Of a stretch of 64,000 nucleotides of DNA, positions 16,543-24,426 are shown piece after piece. The first letter of the stretch is position 1. Every line of letters starts with the position of its first letter. The notes beneath the pieces are model-generated. The model had not been told where the DNA came from, did not search any database, and saw only the letters and a program-made list of their open reading frames with translations. Source of the DNA: RYN-230 sp963770535 (GTDB lineage: Bacteria > Actinomycetota > Actinomycetes > Streptosporangiales > Streptosporangiaceae); contig CAVYPZ010000004.1 of assembly GCA_963770535.1 (NCBI GenBank), positions 930,001 to 994,000 on the forward strand, given 5' to 3'. A program made the position numbers and the translations under genes.

Positions 16543-18204
16543 TCAGGCGGTGGTGGTGCCGGCGGCGTCCTCCAGACCCAGCTCGGCAACCGAGGTGTCG
16601 CGCATCTTGAACTTCTGGATCTTGCCGGTCACCGTCATCGGGAACTCGCTGGTGTACCGCAAGTACCGGGGGATCTTGTAGTGCGCGATCTTGCCCTGGC
16701 AATATTCCCGCAACTCTTCCTCGGTCAGGGCCTCACCGGGACGCAGCTTGACCCAGGCGCAGATCTCCTCGCCGTACCGGAGGTCAGGCACCCCGATCAC
16801 CTGGACGTCCTCGATCGCCGGGTGGCCGTACAGGAACTCCTCGATCTCCCGCGGGTACACGTTCTCGCCGCCCCTGATGATCATGTCCTTGATCCGGCCG
16901 ACGATGTTCAGGTACCCGGCCTCGTCCATGACGGCCAGGTCGCCGGTGTGCATCCAGCGTGCCTGGTCGATGACGCCCGCGGTCTGCTCCGGTGCGTCCC
17001 AGTAACCCAGCATCACCGAGTAGCCCCGGGTGCACATCTCCCCGGTGGCGCCCCGGGGCATAGCCAGCCCGGTGTCCGGGTCCACGATCTTCACCTCGAC
17101 GTGCGGATGCACCCGGCCCACCGTGGACACCCGCAGCTCCATGTCGTCATCGGCCGTGGTTTGCGCGGACACCGGCGACGTCTCGGTCATCCCATAGCAG
17201 ATCGTCACTTCGGTCATGTGCATCTCGCTGACCACCCGCTTCATCACCTCGACCGGGCACGGTGACCCGGCCATGATCCCGGTCCGGAGCGTGGACAGGT
17301 CGTAGCTGGCGAAATCGGGCAGTGCCAGCTCGGCGATGAACATGGTCGGCACGCCGTACAGCGATGTGCACCGCTCGTCCACAACGGCCCGCAGGCTCGC
17401 GGTGGGATCGAACCCGGGGGAGGGAATGATGATCGCCGAGCCGTGCGTCGTGCAGGCCAGGTTGCCCAGCACCATGCCGAAGCAGTGATAGAAGGGCACC
17501 GGGATGCAGACCCGGTCCGCCTCCGTGTAGCGGCAGCCCTCCCCGATGAAGAACCCGTTGTTCAGGATGTTGTGGTGCGACAGGGTGGCCCCCTTCGGGA
17601 AGCCCGTCGTCCCGCTGGTGTACTGGATATTGATCGCGTCATCGAAGCCCAGCATGGCCTCGCGCTCGGCCAGCTGGTCCTCGCCGCCGGCGGTCGGCAT
17701 GGCGCCGATCACGAACAGCTCGTCCCAGTCCACCGAGCCCAGGTAGATCACCCTCTGCAGGTCAGGAAGGTCCGCGCTGACGTCCTCGATCATGGCCCGG
17801 TAGTTGCTGCTCTTGAATGACTCCGCGCTGACCAGGAGCCGGACGGCGGATTGCCGCAGCACATAGCCCAGTTCGTGGCTGCGGTAGGCGGGGTTGATGT
17901 TGACCAGAATCACGCCCGCCTTGGCCGTGGCGTACTGAAGGAGCACCCACTCCGGGCAGTTCGGCGCCCAGATGCCCACCCGGTCGCCCGCCTTCATCCC
18001 GGCCGCGATCAGGCCCCGGGCCAGCGTGTCGGTGTCCGCGCTGAACTCCGCATAAGTCCAGCGCCGTCCGGAAGGCACATCGACCAGCGCTTCCTGGTCG
18101 CCGTGAGCAGCCGTGATGCGCCTCAGGTTCGCGCCGATGGTCTCGCCAAGCAGCGGTTGCGGGGAAGTCCCGTGACTGTAGGACAGCGGTGCTGGACTGG
18201 TCAT
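16543..18204 (-). CDS. Fatty-acyl-CoA ligase, AMP-binding family
   Basis: Adenylate-forming enzyme of 553 residues that activates a carboxylic acid to its CoA thioester. Motifs: P-loop YTSGTTGFPKG, the acyl-binding segment CYGMTETSPVSAQT, the hinge TGDLAVMDEAGYLNIVGRIKDMIIRGGENVYP and the C-terminal catalytic Lys in TVTGKIQKFKMR. It resembles ACSF2-like medium/long-chain ligases, but chain-length choice cannot be read. ATG at 18204 has GGAGG 6 bases upstream. Transcribed alone on the minus strand; no fatty-acid genes are adjacent. Confidence 0.92.
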   Translation of the reverse strand: MTSPAPLSYSHGTSPQPLLGETIGANLRRITAAHGDQEALVDVPSGRRWTYAEFSADTDTLARGLIAAGMKAGDRVGIWAPNCPEWVLLQYATAKAGVILVNINPAYRSHELGYVLRQSAVRLLVSAESFKSSNYRAMIEDVSADLPDLQRVIYLGSVDWDELFVIGAMPTAGGEDQLAEREAMLGFDDAINIQYTSGTTGFPKGATLSHHNILNNGFFIGEGCRYTEADRVCIPVPFYHCFGMVLGNLACTTHGSAIIIPSPGFDPTASLRAVVDERCTSLYGVPTMFIAELALPDFASYDLSTLRTGIMAGSPCPVEVMKRVVSEMHMTEVTICYGMTETSPVSAQTTADDDMELRVSTVGRVHPHVEVKIVDPDTGLAMPRGATGEMCTRGYSVMLGYWDAPEQTAGVIDQARWMHTGDLAVMDEAGYLNIVGRIKDMIIRGGENVYPREIEEFLYGHPAIEDVQVIGVPDLRYGEEICAWVKLRPGEALTEEELREYCQGKIAHYKIPRYLRYTSEFPMTVTGKIQKFKMRDTSVAELGLEDAAGTTTA

Positions 18205-18290
18205 GACATCCTCCGACGTTGGATGGCACCATAATTCCCGTTCCGGGCCCCGGTGGGAACGATTGCCCCCTGGCTGACCCAAGGTTCCGG

Positions 18291-18359
18291 CCCGATCAGG
18301 GCCGTAGCCATCGCCCGATCAGGGCCGTAGCCATCGCCCGATCAGGGCCGTAGCCATCG
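18291..18359 (-). repeat. Three-copy 23-base tandem repeat at the TetR gene's stop
   Basis: Three identical 23-base units (18291-18313, 18314-18336, 18337-18359). The unit nearest the gene encodes its last residues and contains its TGA at 18342-18344; the other two lie downstream. Confidence 0.95.
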
Positions 18360-19016
18360 CTCGAGCAGGCTGGCCGCGTCCGCCGTCAGCGCGGCCGGGT
18401 CCGCCGTCAGCGCGGCCGGGTCCGCCGTCAGCGCGGCCGGGTCCGCCGTCAGCGCAGCCGGGTCCGTGGCCGGGACAGGGCTGCGCAGCGCCTCCAGGCC
18501 CAGCCCGCGGAACAGCACCATCAGCAGCCGGGCCGCCCGGTCCGGGTCCAGTCCGGCCCGCACCTCACCGCGGCTGACGCCGGTGCGCACCATCGTGGCC
18601 AGGTAGGAGTGCCAGGCCGCGTCGAGCCGGGCCAGCGCGGCGGCCACGGAGGGATCGCGGGCGGACCGGGACTGAAGCTCGGTGAGGACCCGGAACAGCC
18701 CGGGCTGCTGCTCGAGCCGGACGGCGATATCGGCGAGTTCGTGGCGCAACTGCGCCATGGTCCCGGCGCCCGGCGCGGGCGCGGGCGTGGCCGGCGAGAC
18801 GAGCAGCATGAGCAGGTGATCGACGACCGCCTCGACCAGGTCTTCCTTGGTCGGGCAGTAGTGCAGCAAGGTGGCGTGATTGATGCCCGCCTCCCGGGCC
18901 ACCTCCCGGATGCGCAGTCCCTCCAGGCCGCGCGCGGCAATCTGGGCGTAGGCCACGGCGGCCAGCTCACCACGCCGGATCCGGCCGGCCGGCGTCACCG
19001 ACTGCTGCCTGGCCAC
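18342..19016 (-). CDS. TetR family transcriptional regulator
   Basis: Dimeric repressor of 224 residues. The N-terminal helix-turn-helix (IAARGLEGLRIREVAREAGI, then NHATLLHYCPTKEDLVEAVV) is typical, and the C-terminal ligand domain is unassigned. Near the C terminus a 21-base tandem repeat encodes DPAALTA five times (about 18376-18470), an in-frame minisatellite between the last helices. GTG at 19016 lies 6 bases after the stop of the membrane-protein gene, so both are transcribed from the promoter at 19.5 kb. Two identical dyads there are its likely operators, implying autorepression. Ligand unknown. Confidence 0.88.
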   Translation of the reverse strand: MARQQSVTPAGRIRRGELAAVAYAQIAARGLEGLRIREVAREAGINHATLLHYCPTKEDLVEAVVDHLLMLLVSPATPAPAPGAGTMAQLRHELADIAVRLEQQPGLFRVLTELQSRSARDPSVAAALARLDAAWHSYLATMVRTGVSRGEVRAGLDPDRAARLLMVLFRGLGLEALRSPVPATDPAALTADPAALTADPAALTADPAALTADAASLLERWLRP

Positions 19017-19022
19017 CGCCCG

Positions 19023-19496
19023 CTACCGGCGCGCCGGGAGAAGGTACAGCCCGGCCAGGTAGCAGGCCAGGGCGCCCAGCGCGAGCAGTGCCATCAGCAG
19101 CGAGCTGGTGTTGTGGCCGAAGTCGACGAAGCTGGCCCCGTTGAAGCCTGCGCCGATGACGAGCAGGGCGCCGAGCACTGAGGTGACCGCTGCCCAGCCA
19201 CTGCGGGCCGCCGTGGCGTACACCGCTACGACGATCGCCGTCAGCACCAGGGCCAGGCCGAGTGAGGCGTGGACGGCGAGCCAGGCGGGACCCTGGCTGA
19301 CGCTCCACCCCACGCTGCGCGCGGAGCCGCTGAAGTAATTCGCCGGGTTCGCGCCGGGGTGATGGGCCGGCACGGTGACGTACAGGTTCACCACCATGCC
19401 CAGCGCGATCTGGAGGATGACCAGCAGGGCGGTCGCCAGGGTCAGCCGGCGCAGGGCCAGGCTCCTGGGGCGCGCGGCCGCTGAGGTTTCAACCAC
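19023..19496 (-). CDS. Membrane protein (four segments), TetR-controlled
   Basis: Not recognised beyond being an integral membrane protein of 157 residues with four hydrophobic helices (TLATALLVILQIALGMVV, then HASLGLALVLTAIVVAVYA, VTSVLGALLVIGAGFNG and LLMALLALGALACYLAGLYL). An extracytoplasmic loop with HHPGANPANYFSG lies between helices 1 and 2. GTG at 19496 overlaps an operator and sits 8 bases below a good -10, so the mRNA is probably leaderless. It is first gene of a two-gene operon with the TetR regulator and is therefore presumably the regulated function. Confidence 0.75.
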   Translation of the reverse strand: MVETSAAARPRSLALRRLTLATALLVILQIALGMVVNLYVTVPAHHPGANPANYFSGSARSVGWSVSQGPAWLAVHASLGLALVLTAIVVAVYATAARSGWAAVTSVLGALLVIGAGFNGASFVDFGHNTSSLLMALLALGALACYLAGLYLLPARR

Positions 19497-19545
19497 CTGG
19501 TTGACGCTAGGCGGCTCCCGCGTCCGCCGTCAACCACCTGGTTGA
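19489..19545 (-). promoter_or_regulatory. Promoter with two perfect TetR-type operators
   Basis: Two identical 16-base dyads, TCAACCACCTGGTTGA, occupy 19489-19504 and 19530-19545, centres 41 bases apart. Between them on the minus strand is a promoter: TTGACG (-35, 19533-19528), 18-base spacer, TAGCGT (-10, 19509-19504). The upstream dyad overlaps the -35, the other lies between the -10 and the GTG start. Occupation of either would block transcription. Assignment to the adjacent TetR protein is inferred from position. Confidence 0.85.
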
Positions 19546-19761
19546 AGAAGCCAGGCCGGGACACCGGCGGGCGGCCCGGTTTTCTGGGCCAGCAGGGGTG
19601 GTGCAGCGGCAGGCGGGAATGGTTTCCGAGGGGTCATTCGCGGCCTGGACCTTCGGCCCGTCGCGCGGATGGCCCGGCGGGGATACTGTCGAGTAGGAGG
19701 GCTGGGAGGCTGGTGCATGCGCAGGCCGCGCACGGCGCCGCTTCCGCTCCCGGGAGTAGCC

Positions 19762-20193
19762 ATGGGCTCGTGGATTATCTGGCTGGTCCTCGCCGCGGTG
19801 CTGGGAGTCGCCGAGGTCATGACGACCACGCTGGCGTTCGGGCTGATCGCGGTCGGCGCCGTGGTCGCCGCTGTGGTCGGTGCCGGCGGCGCGGGGCTGC
19901 CCTTCCAGCTGGGCGCGTTCGCCCTGGCCGCCGCGGCCGGGCTCGTCGTTGTCCGGCCGATCGCGATGCGGCACATCAAGCAGCCGCCGTTGCTGCGCAC
20001 CGGGACCTCGGCCCTCGTCGGCCGCTCCGCCAAGGTCGTCGAGGAAATCACCGACGACGGCGGGCGGGTCCGCATCGGCGGCGAACTGTGGTCCGCCCGC
20101 CCCTATGACGAGTCCCAGGTGATCCCCGTGGGCTCGACCGTCAACGTCTTCGCGATCGAGGGCGCCACCGCACTCGTGCACCCGCGGGAGTAG
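19762..20193 (+). CDS. NfeD-like membrane protein
   Basis: NfeD-family protein of 143 residues: hydrophobic N-terminal half (IIWLVLAAVLGVAEVMTTTL, then AFGLIAVGAVVAAVVGAGG) and a C-terminal OB-fold (GRSAKVVEEITDDGGRVRIGGELWSARPYD). NfeD proteins partner with SPFH/stomatin proteins in membrane organisation; here the SPFH gene starts 2 bases after this stop. ATG at 19762 with GGGAG upstream gives the normal family length; upstream in-frame codons add an unlikely Arg-rich lead. Confidence 0.88.
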   Translation: MGSWIIWLVLAAVLGVAEVMTTTLAFGLIAVGAVVAAVVGAGGAGLPFQLGAFALAAAAGLVVVRPIAMRHIKQPPLLRTGTSALVGRSAKVVEEITDDGGRVRIGGELWSARPYDESQVIPVGSTVNVFAIEGATALVHPRE

Positions 20194-20195
20194 AC

Positions 20196-21287
20196 ATGGA
20201 AATAGCCGCGCTCGTCGGCGCCCTGATCGTCGTCATCCTCATCGTGCTCACGGTCGGCAAGACCGTCCGGATCGTGCCGCAGGCCCGGGCCCGCAACGTC
20301 GAGCGGTTCGGCCGCTACCGCAAGACCCTGGAACCCGGGATGAACTTCATCCTCCCGTTCGTGGACCGGGTCAAGCCCCTCATCGACCTGCGCGAGCAGG
20401 TGGTGGCCTTCAGGGGGCAGCCGGTGATCACCGAGGACAACCTGGTGGTCAGTATTGACACCGTGCTGTTCTTCCAGGTCACCGACCCCCGGGCCGCCGA
20501 CTACGAGATCGTCAACTACATCCAGGCCATCGAGCAGATCACGGCGACCATGCTGCGCAGCGTGATCGGGAACATGGACCTGGAGCAGACGCTGACCTCG
20601 CGCGACCAGATCAACATGCGGCTGCGCGGCGTGCTCGACGACGCGTCGGGCAAGTGGGGCCTGCGGGTCACCCGGGTGGAGATCAAGGCCATCGACCCGC
20701 CGAAGAGCGTGATCGACGCGATGGAGAAGCAGATGCGGGCCGAGCGGGAGAAGCGGGCTGCCGTGCTCACCGCCGAGGGCGTCCGCCAGTCCAAGATCCT
20801 CACCGCCGAGGGCGAGAAGCAGAGCAGCATCCTGCGGGCCGAGGGGGAGCGGCAGGGCCAGATCCTCCGGGCCGAGGGCCAGGCCCAGGCGATCGGCACC
20901 GTGTTCCAGGCCGTGCACGACGGCGACGCCGACCCCAAGGTGCTCGCGTACCAGTACCTGCAGACGCTGCCGCAGCTGGCGCAGGCTCAGGGGAACACGT
21001 TCTGGGTCATCCCGAGTGAGGTAACCACCGCACTCAAGACGCTCAGCGGCGCCTTCAGCGGGACCGGGGAAGGGGCTGATCCGGGCGCTGCCGCCGGGCC
21101 GTCCACGCCGGCTGGCGTCCCTGCCCGTCTGCCTGCTGGCCTGCCGGCGATGCCTTCAGCTCGACCTCCAGCGGGTCCTCCTGAGGGTCCTGCGGCGGTC
21201 CAGGCCCCCGCGCCGGATGACGAGGCTGACGTGCCCGCCGAAACTCCGGCGCATGTGCCGCCCACCCCCAACGGGCACGGCGGATAA
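20196..21287 (+). CDS. SPFH/band 7 (stomatin-like) membrane protein
   Basis: Membrane-anchored scaffold protein of 363 residues. An N-terminal helix (ALVGALIVVILIVLTVG) is followed by the SPFH domain (VPQARARNVERFGRYRKTLEPG, VDRVKPLIDLREQVV, ITEDNLVVSIDTVLFFQVTD) and a long coiled-coil with AEG repeats (AAVLTAEGVRQSKILTAEGE and following), as in QmcA-like proteins. The last ~75 residues are Pro/Ala-rich and variable. It forms a two-gene unit with the nfeD-like gene. Probable function: oligomeric membrane microdomain; client proteins unknown. Confidence 0.92.
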   Translation: MEIAALVGALIVVILIVLTVGKTVRIVPQARARNVERFGRYRKTLEPGMNFILPFVDRVKPLIDLREQVVAFRGQPVITEDNLVVSIDTVLFFQVTDPRAADYEIVNYIQAIEQITATMLRSVIGNMDLEQTLTSRDQINMRLRGVLDDASGKWGLRVTRVEIKAIDPPKSVIDAMEKQMRAEREKRAAVLTAEGVRQSKILTAEGEKQSSILRAEGERQGQILRAEGQAQAIGTVFQAVHDGDADPKVLAYQYLQTLPQLAQAQGNTFWVIPSEVTTALKTLSGAFSGTGEGADPGAAAGPSTPAGVPARLPAGLPAMPSARPPAGPPEGPAAVQAPAPDDEADVPAETPAHVPPTPNGHGG

Positions 21288-21294
21288 TCGTGAA

Positions 21295-21314
21295 TATGCC
21301 CTTATAAGGGCATA
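21295..21314. terminator. 20-base perfect palindrome between convergent genes
   Basis: TATGCCCTTATAAGGGCATA starts 7 bases after the SPFH stop and lies between this gene and the convergent menA. It is AT-rich for this DNA. By position it may serve as a bidirectional terminator, but with no loop and no T-tract it could also bind a dimeric protein. Confidence 0.55.
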
Positions 21315-21384
21315 AACCAGGCTGCTCATCGGCTGAGCGGACTGCTCACCGGCTGAGCGGGGTCAGCGGCTGAGCGGGCTCAGC

Positions 21385-21406
21385 GGGCTAGAGGTGGGCT
21401 AGAGGT
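21385..21406 (-). repeat. 11-base duplication containing the menA stop
   Basis: Two direct copies of GGGCTAGAGGT (plus-strand view) at 21385-21395 and 21396-21406; the second contains the menA TAG. Further degenerate GCTGAGC-type repeats fill 21316-21384. The array occupies the space between the convergent genes. Confidence 0.75.
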
Positions 21407-22271
21407 GGATGGCCAGGCCGATGGTCAGGAGGGCCCCGAAGGCGAGCTGGAGCCGGCCCGTCATGCCGAGCGCGCCGATCAGCGCCGGGCCCGTCGCCCC
21501 GTGCCGCACGGCGCGGAGCGGGCCCAGCGCCAGTGGAAGGGCTGCGAAGGCCAGCAACGCCAGTGGCCGCACCGCCGCCATGGCCGCCGCGATCACGAAC
21601 GGGCCGAGCACGCAGACCGCGTACAGCGTGCGGGTCCGCACGTCCCCCAGGATCACGGCCAGCGTGCGCTTGCCCGACACGGTGTCGGAGGGGATGTCGC
21701 GGAGGTTGTTGATCACCAGCAGTGCGCAGGCCAGCAACCCCACCGGCAGGGCGGCGGCCAGCGCGAGCCAGGGCAGCGAGTCCATCTCCACGAACGTGGT
21801 CCCGGCCACCGCGGCCAGCCCGAAGAACACGAACACGGCGATCTCGCCCAGGCCGTGGTAGCCGTACGGGTGGCGGCCGCCGGTGTAGGTCCAGGCCGCG
21901 CCGACCGCCGCGGCGCCGAGCAGGATCAGCCACCACGAGGTCACTGCGGCCAGGACGAGACCAGCCACGCAGGCCACCGCGAAGCAGGCGAGGGCCGCGT
22001 CCCGGACCTGCCGGGGCGGGGCCACGCCCGCGGCCACGAGCCGGACCGGGCCGACCCGGGCCTCGTCGGTGCCCCGGATCCCGTCGCTGTAGTCGTTGGC
22101 GTAGTTCACCCCGACCTGCAGGGCCAGCGCGACGATCAGCGCCAGCACTCCCCGCCACAGCGAGAAGTGGCCGTAGCCGAACGCGACGCCGGACCCCACC
22201 GCGACCGGAACGACCGCCGCGGGGAGAGTCCGCGGCCGGGCCCCGGCGACCCAGTCCCGTGCTGCGGCCAC
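21399..22271 (-). CDS. menA: 1,4-dihydroxy-2-naphthoate polyprenyltransferase
   Basis: UbiA-superfamily integral membrane enzyme that attaches the polyprenyl chain to 1,4-dihydroxy-2-naphthoate in menaquinone synthesis. The 290-residue protein has the first Asp motif NYANDYSDGIRGTD and the second motif NNLRDIPSDTVSGKRTLAV, plus eight to nine hydrophobic segments. ATG at 22271. It depends on the same isoprenoid precursors as the hopanoid operon at 49-58 kb. No other men genes are near. Between it and ilvD, 22272-22395 holds ~15-base CCCGCGCCCGCCTGG-type repeats (minus strand). Confidence 0.94.
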   Translation of the reverse strand: MAAARDWVAGARPRTLPAAVVPVAVGSGVAFGYGHFSLWRGVLALIVALALQVGVNYANDYSDGIRGTDEARVGPVRLVAAGVAPPRQVRDAALACFAVACVAGLVLAAVTSWWLILLGAAAVGAAWTYTGGRHPYGYHGLGEIAVFVFFGLAAVAGTTFVEMDSLPWLALAAALPVGLLACALLVINNLRDIPSDTVSGKRTLAVILGDVRTRTLYAVCVLGPFVIAAAMAAVRPLALLAFAALPLALGPLRAVRHGATGPALIGALGMTGRLQLAFGALLTIGLAIHL

Positions 22272-22395
22272 TAGGGCCGGACCCGGGCAGGCGCGGGCCG
22301 GGCCCAGGCGGGCGCGGGCCAGGCGGGCGCGGGCGCCAGCCGGGACGGGGCGGCCCCCAGCCGGACCCGGGCGGGCGCGGGCAGGACGTGTGGCG

Positions 22396-24279
22396 TCACT
22401 GGCCCGTGCCAGGACCGGAACCCAGGCGGCTGATGTCCCGCACCGCGCCGGTGGAGGCTGAGGTGGCCAGCGCCGCGTAGACCCGCAGCGCCTCGCTCAC
22501 CGGCCGGTCCCGGCCGACGGCCCGGTAGCCGCCCCGCTCGCCCAGGACCCGCTGCCGGCGCGCGGCCAGGTCCGCCTCGGGGACCGCCAGTTCCAGCGAC
22601 CGGGCCGGGATGTCGATCTCCACGACGTCCCCGTCCTCGGCCAGCGCGATCGCCCCGCCCGCCGCGGCCTCGGGCGCCGCGTGGCAGATGGACAGCCCGG
22701 ACGTGCCGCCAGAAAACCGGCCGTCGGTGACCAGGGCGCAGGCCCGGCCGAGGCCCTTCCCCTTGAGGAAGCTGGTCGGGTACAGCATCTCCTGCATCCC
22801 TGGGCCGCCGCTGGGGCCCTCGTACCGGATGAGGACCACGTCGCCTGCCTCGACCTTGCCGCCGAGGATGCCCTCGACCGCCGCTTCCTGGCTCTCGAAC
22901 ACCTTGGCCGGCCCGGAGAAGCGCCAGAGCTCCTCGGGCACGCCGGCCGTCTTCACGATCGCGCCCTCCGGGGCCAGGTTGCCGTAGAGCACGGCCAGGC
23001 CGCCGTCGACGGTGTAGGCGTGCGCCAGATCCCGGATGCAGCCCCCGGCCCGGTCCTCGTCCAGGCTGGTCCAGCGCGAATCCTGGGAGAACGGCTTGAT
23101 CGTCCGGACGCCGCCGGGCGCCGCGTGGAACAGCTCCACCGCCTCCCCGGTGACCGATGGCGACCGCAGGTCCCACGCGTCGAGGAACTCCCCGAGCGAC
23201 GAGCTGTGCACCGTGTGCACGCCGGTGTTCAGCAGGCCAGCGCGGTTCAGCTCACCGAGGATGGCCGGGATGCCACCCGCACGGTGGACGTCCTCGACGT
23301 GGTAGCGATCGCTGCTGGGGGCGACCTTGCACAGGCACGGCACCCGGCGGGACAGCTCGTCGATTTCCTTGAGCCCGAAGCCGACCCGCGCCTCGTGCGC
23401 GGCCGCCAGCAGGTGCAGGATCGTGTTCGTCGACCCGCCCATGGCCACGTCCAGCGCCATCGCGTTCTCGAACGCGTCCCGGCTGGCGATGGAGCGCGGC
23501 AGCACGGATTCGTCGTCGCCGTCGTAGTAGCGCTGCGCCAGGCCGACCACCAGCGCGCCGGCCCGCTCGAACAGCCCGCGCCGCGCGGCATGCGTGGCCA
23601 GCGTGGTGCCGTTGCCGGGCAGGGCCAGGCCGATCGCCTCGGCCAGGCAGTTCATCGAGTTCGCGGTGAACATCCCGGAGCAGGAGCCGCAGGTCGGGCA
23701 CGCGGCCTCTTCCATCTCGGCCAGCTGCTCGTCGGACACGCTGGGATCGGCCGCGGCGACCATGGGGTTGATCAGGTCCAGCTTGTGCGGGTCGCCGGAG
23801 GCGGTGACCTCGCCGGGCCGGACCCGGCCGGCCTCCATCGGGCCGCCGGACACGAACACGGTGGGGATGTTCAGCCGCAGCGCGGCCATCAGCATGCCGG
23901 GCGTGATCTTGTCGCAGTTGGAGATGCAGACCAGGGCGTCGGCGCAGTGCGCGTTCACCATGTACTCGACCGAGTCGGCGATGAGCTCCCGGCTGGGCAG
24001 GGAGTACAGCATCCCGCCGTGGCCCATGGCGATCCCGTCATCCACCGCGATCGTGTTGAACTCCCGCGGGACCGCGCCGGCCGCCTTGACCGCGCCGGAG
24101 ACCACCTGGCCGACCTCGCGCAGGTGCACGTGGCCGGGCACGAACTCGGTGAAGCTGTTGGCCACGGCCACGATCGGCTTGCCGATGTCCTCGCCGGCTA
24201 CCCCGCTCGCGCGCATCAGCGCGCGCGCCCCGACCATGTTCCTGCCGTGGGTGACCGTCCGGGACCGAAGCGGTGGCAT
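22396..24279 (-). CDS. ilvD: Dihydroxy-acid dehydratase
   Basis: Iron-sulfur enzyme that dehydrates 2,3-dihydroxy-acids in valine, leucine and isoleucine synthesis. The 627-residue protein shows the cluster and metal ligands in ISNCDKITPGM and CPTCGSCSGMFTANSMNCL, with GPSGGPGMQEML and TDGRFSGGTSG near the C terminus. ATG at 24279 follows GAGGGGAGCAG. It is the long IlvD form usual in bacteria. No other ilv genes are adjacent. Confidence 0.96.
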   Translation of the reverse strand: MPPLRSRTVTHGRNMVGARALMRASGVAGEDIGKPIVAVANSFTEFVPGHVHLREVGQVVSGAVKAAGAVPREFNTIAVDDGIAMGHGGMLYSLPSRELIADSVEYMVNAHCADALVCISNCDKITPGMLMAALRLNIPTVFVSGGPMEAGRVRPGEVTASGDPHKLDLINPMVAAADPSVSDEQLAEMEEAACPTCGSCSGMFTANSMNCLAEAIGLALPGNGTTLATHAARRGLFERAGALVVGLAQRYYDGDDESVLPRSIASRDAFENAMALDVAMGGSTNTILHLLAAAHEARVGFGLKEIDELSRRVPCLCKVAPSSDRYHVEDVHRAGGIPAILGELNRAGLLNTGVHTVHSSSLGEFLDAWDLRSPSVTGEAVELFHAAPGGVRTIKPFSQDSRWTSLDEDRAGGCIRDLAHAYTVDGGLAVLYGNLAPEGAIVKTAGVPEELWRFSGPAKVFESQEAAVEGILGGKVEAGDVVLIRYEGPSGGPGMQEMLYPTSFLKGKGLGRACALVTDGRFSGGTSGLSICHAAPEAAAGGAIALAEDGDVVEIDIPARSLELAVPEADLAARRQRVLGERGGYRAVGRDRPVSEALRVYAALATSASTGAVRDISRLGSGPGTGQ

Positions 24280-24365
24280 GACCTGCTCCCCTCAAGGGCT
24301 GCTTAGACCCCTCAGCGTACCGGCGGCCGGAACATCAGGAGGCGCGCGCCAGCAGCGGGACGGCC

Positions 24366-24419
24366 CATTATCGGGGTGCGTTATGCGTCGCCGGCGACGC
24401 ATAACGCACCCCGATAATG
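24366..24419. terminator. 54-base perfect palindrome
   Basis: Two 27-base arms (24366-24392 and 24393-24419) are exact reverse complements with no intervening base. It begins 7 bases below the stop of the NERD gene and lies upstream of ilvD on the same strand. As RNA it would form a very long hairpin, so a factor-independent terminator or an RNA-processing site is likely. A site-specific recombination or phage-related palindrome cannot be excluded. Confidence 0.7.
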
Positions 24420-24426
24420 CCGGACC

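Noticed and set aside
16286..16681. Plus-strand frame in the gap next to the acyl-CoA ligase
   Set aside because: It overlaps the ligase 3' end in antisense, and its first part is low complexity with no SD or similarity.
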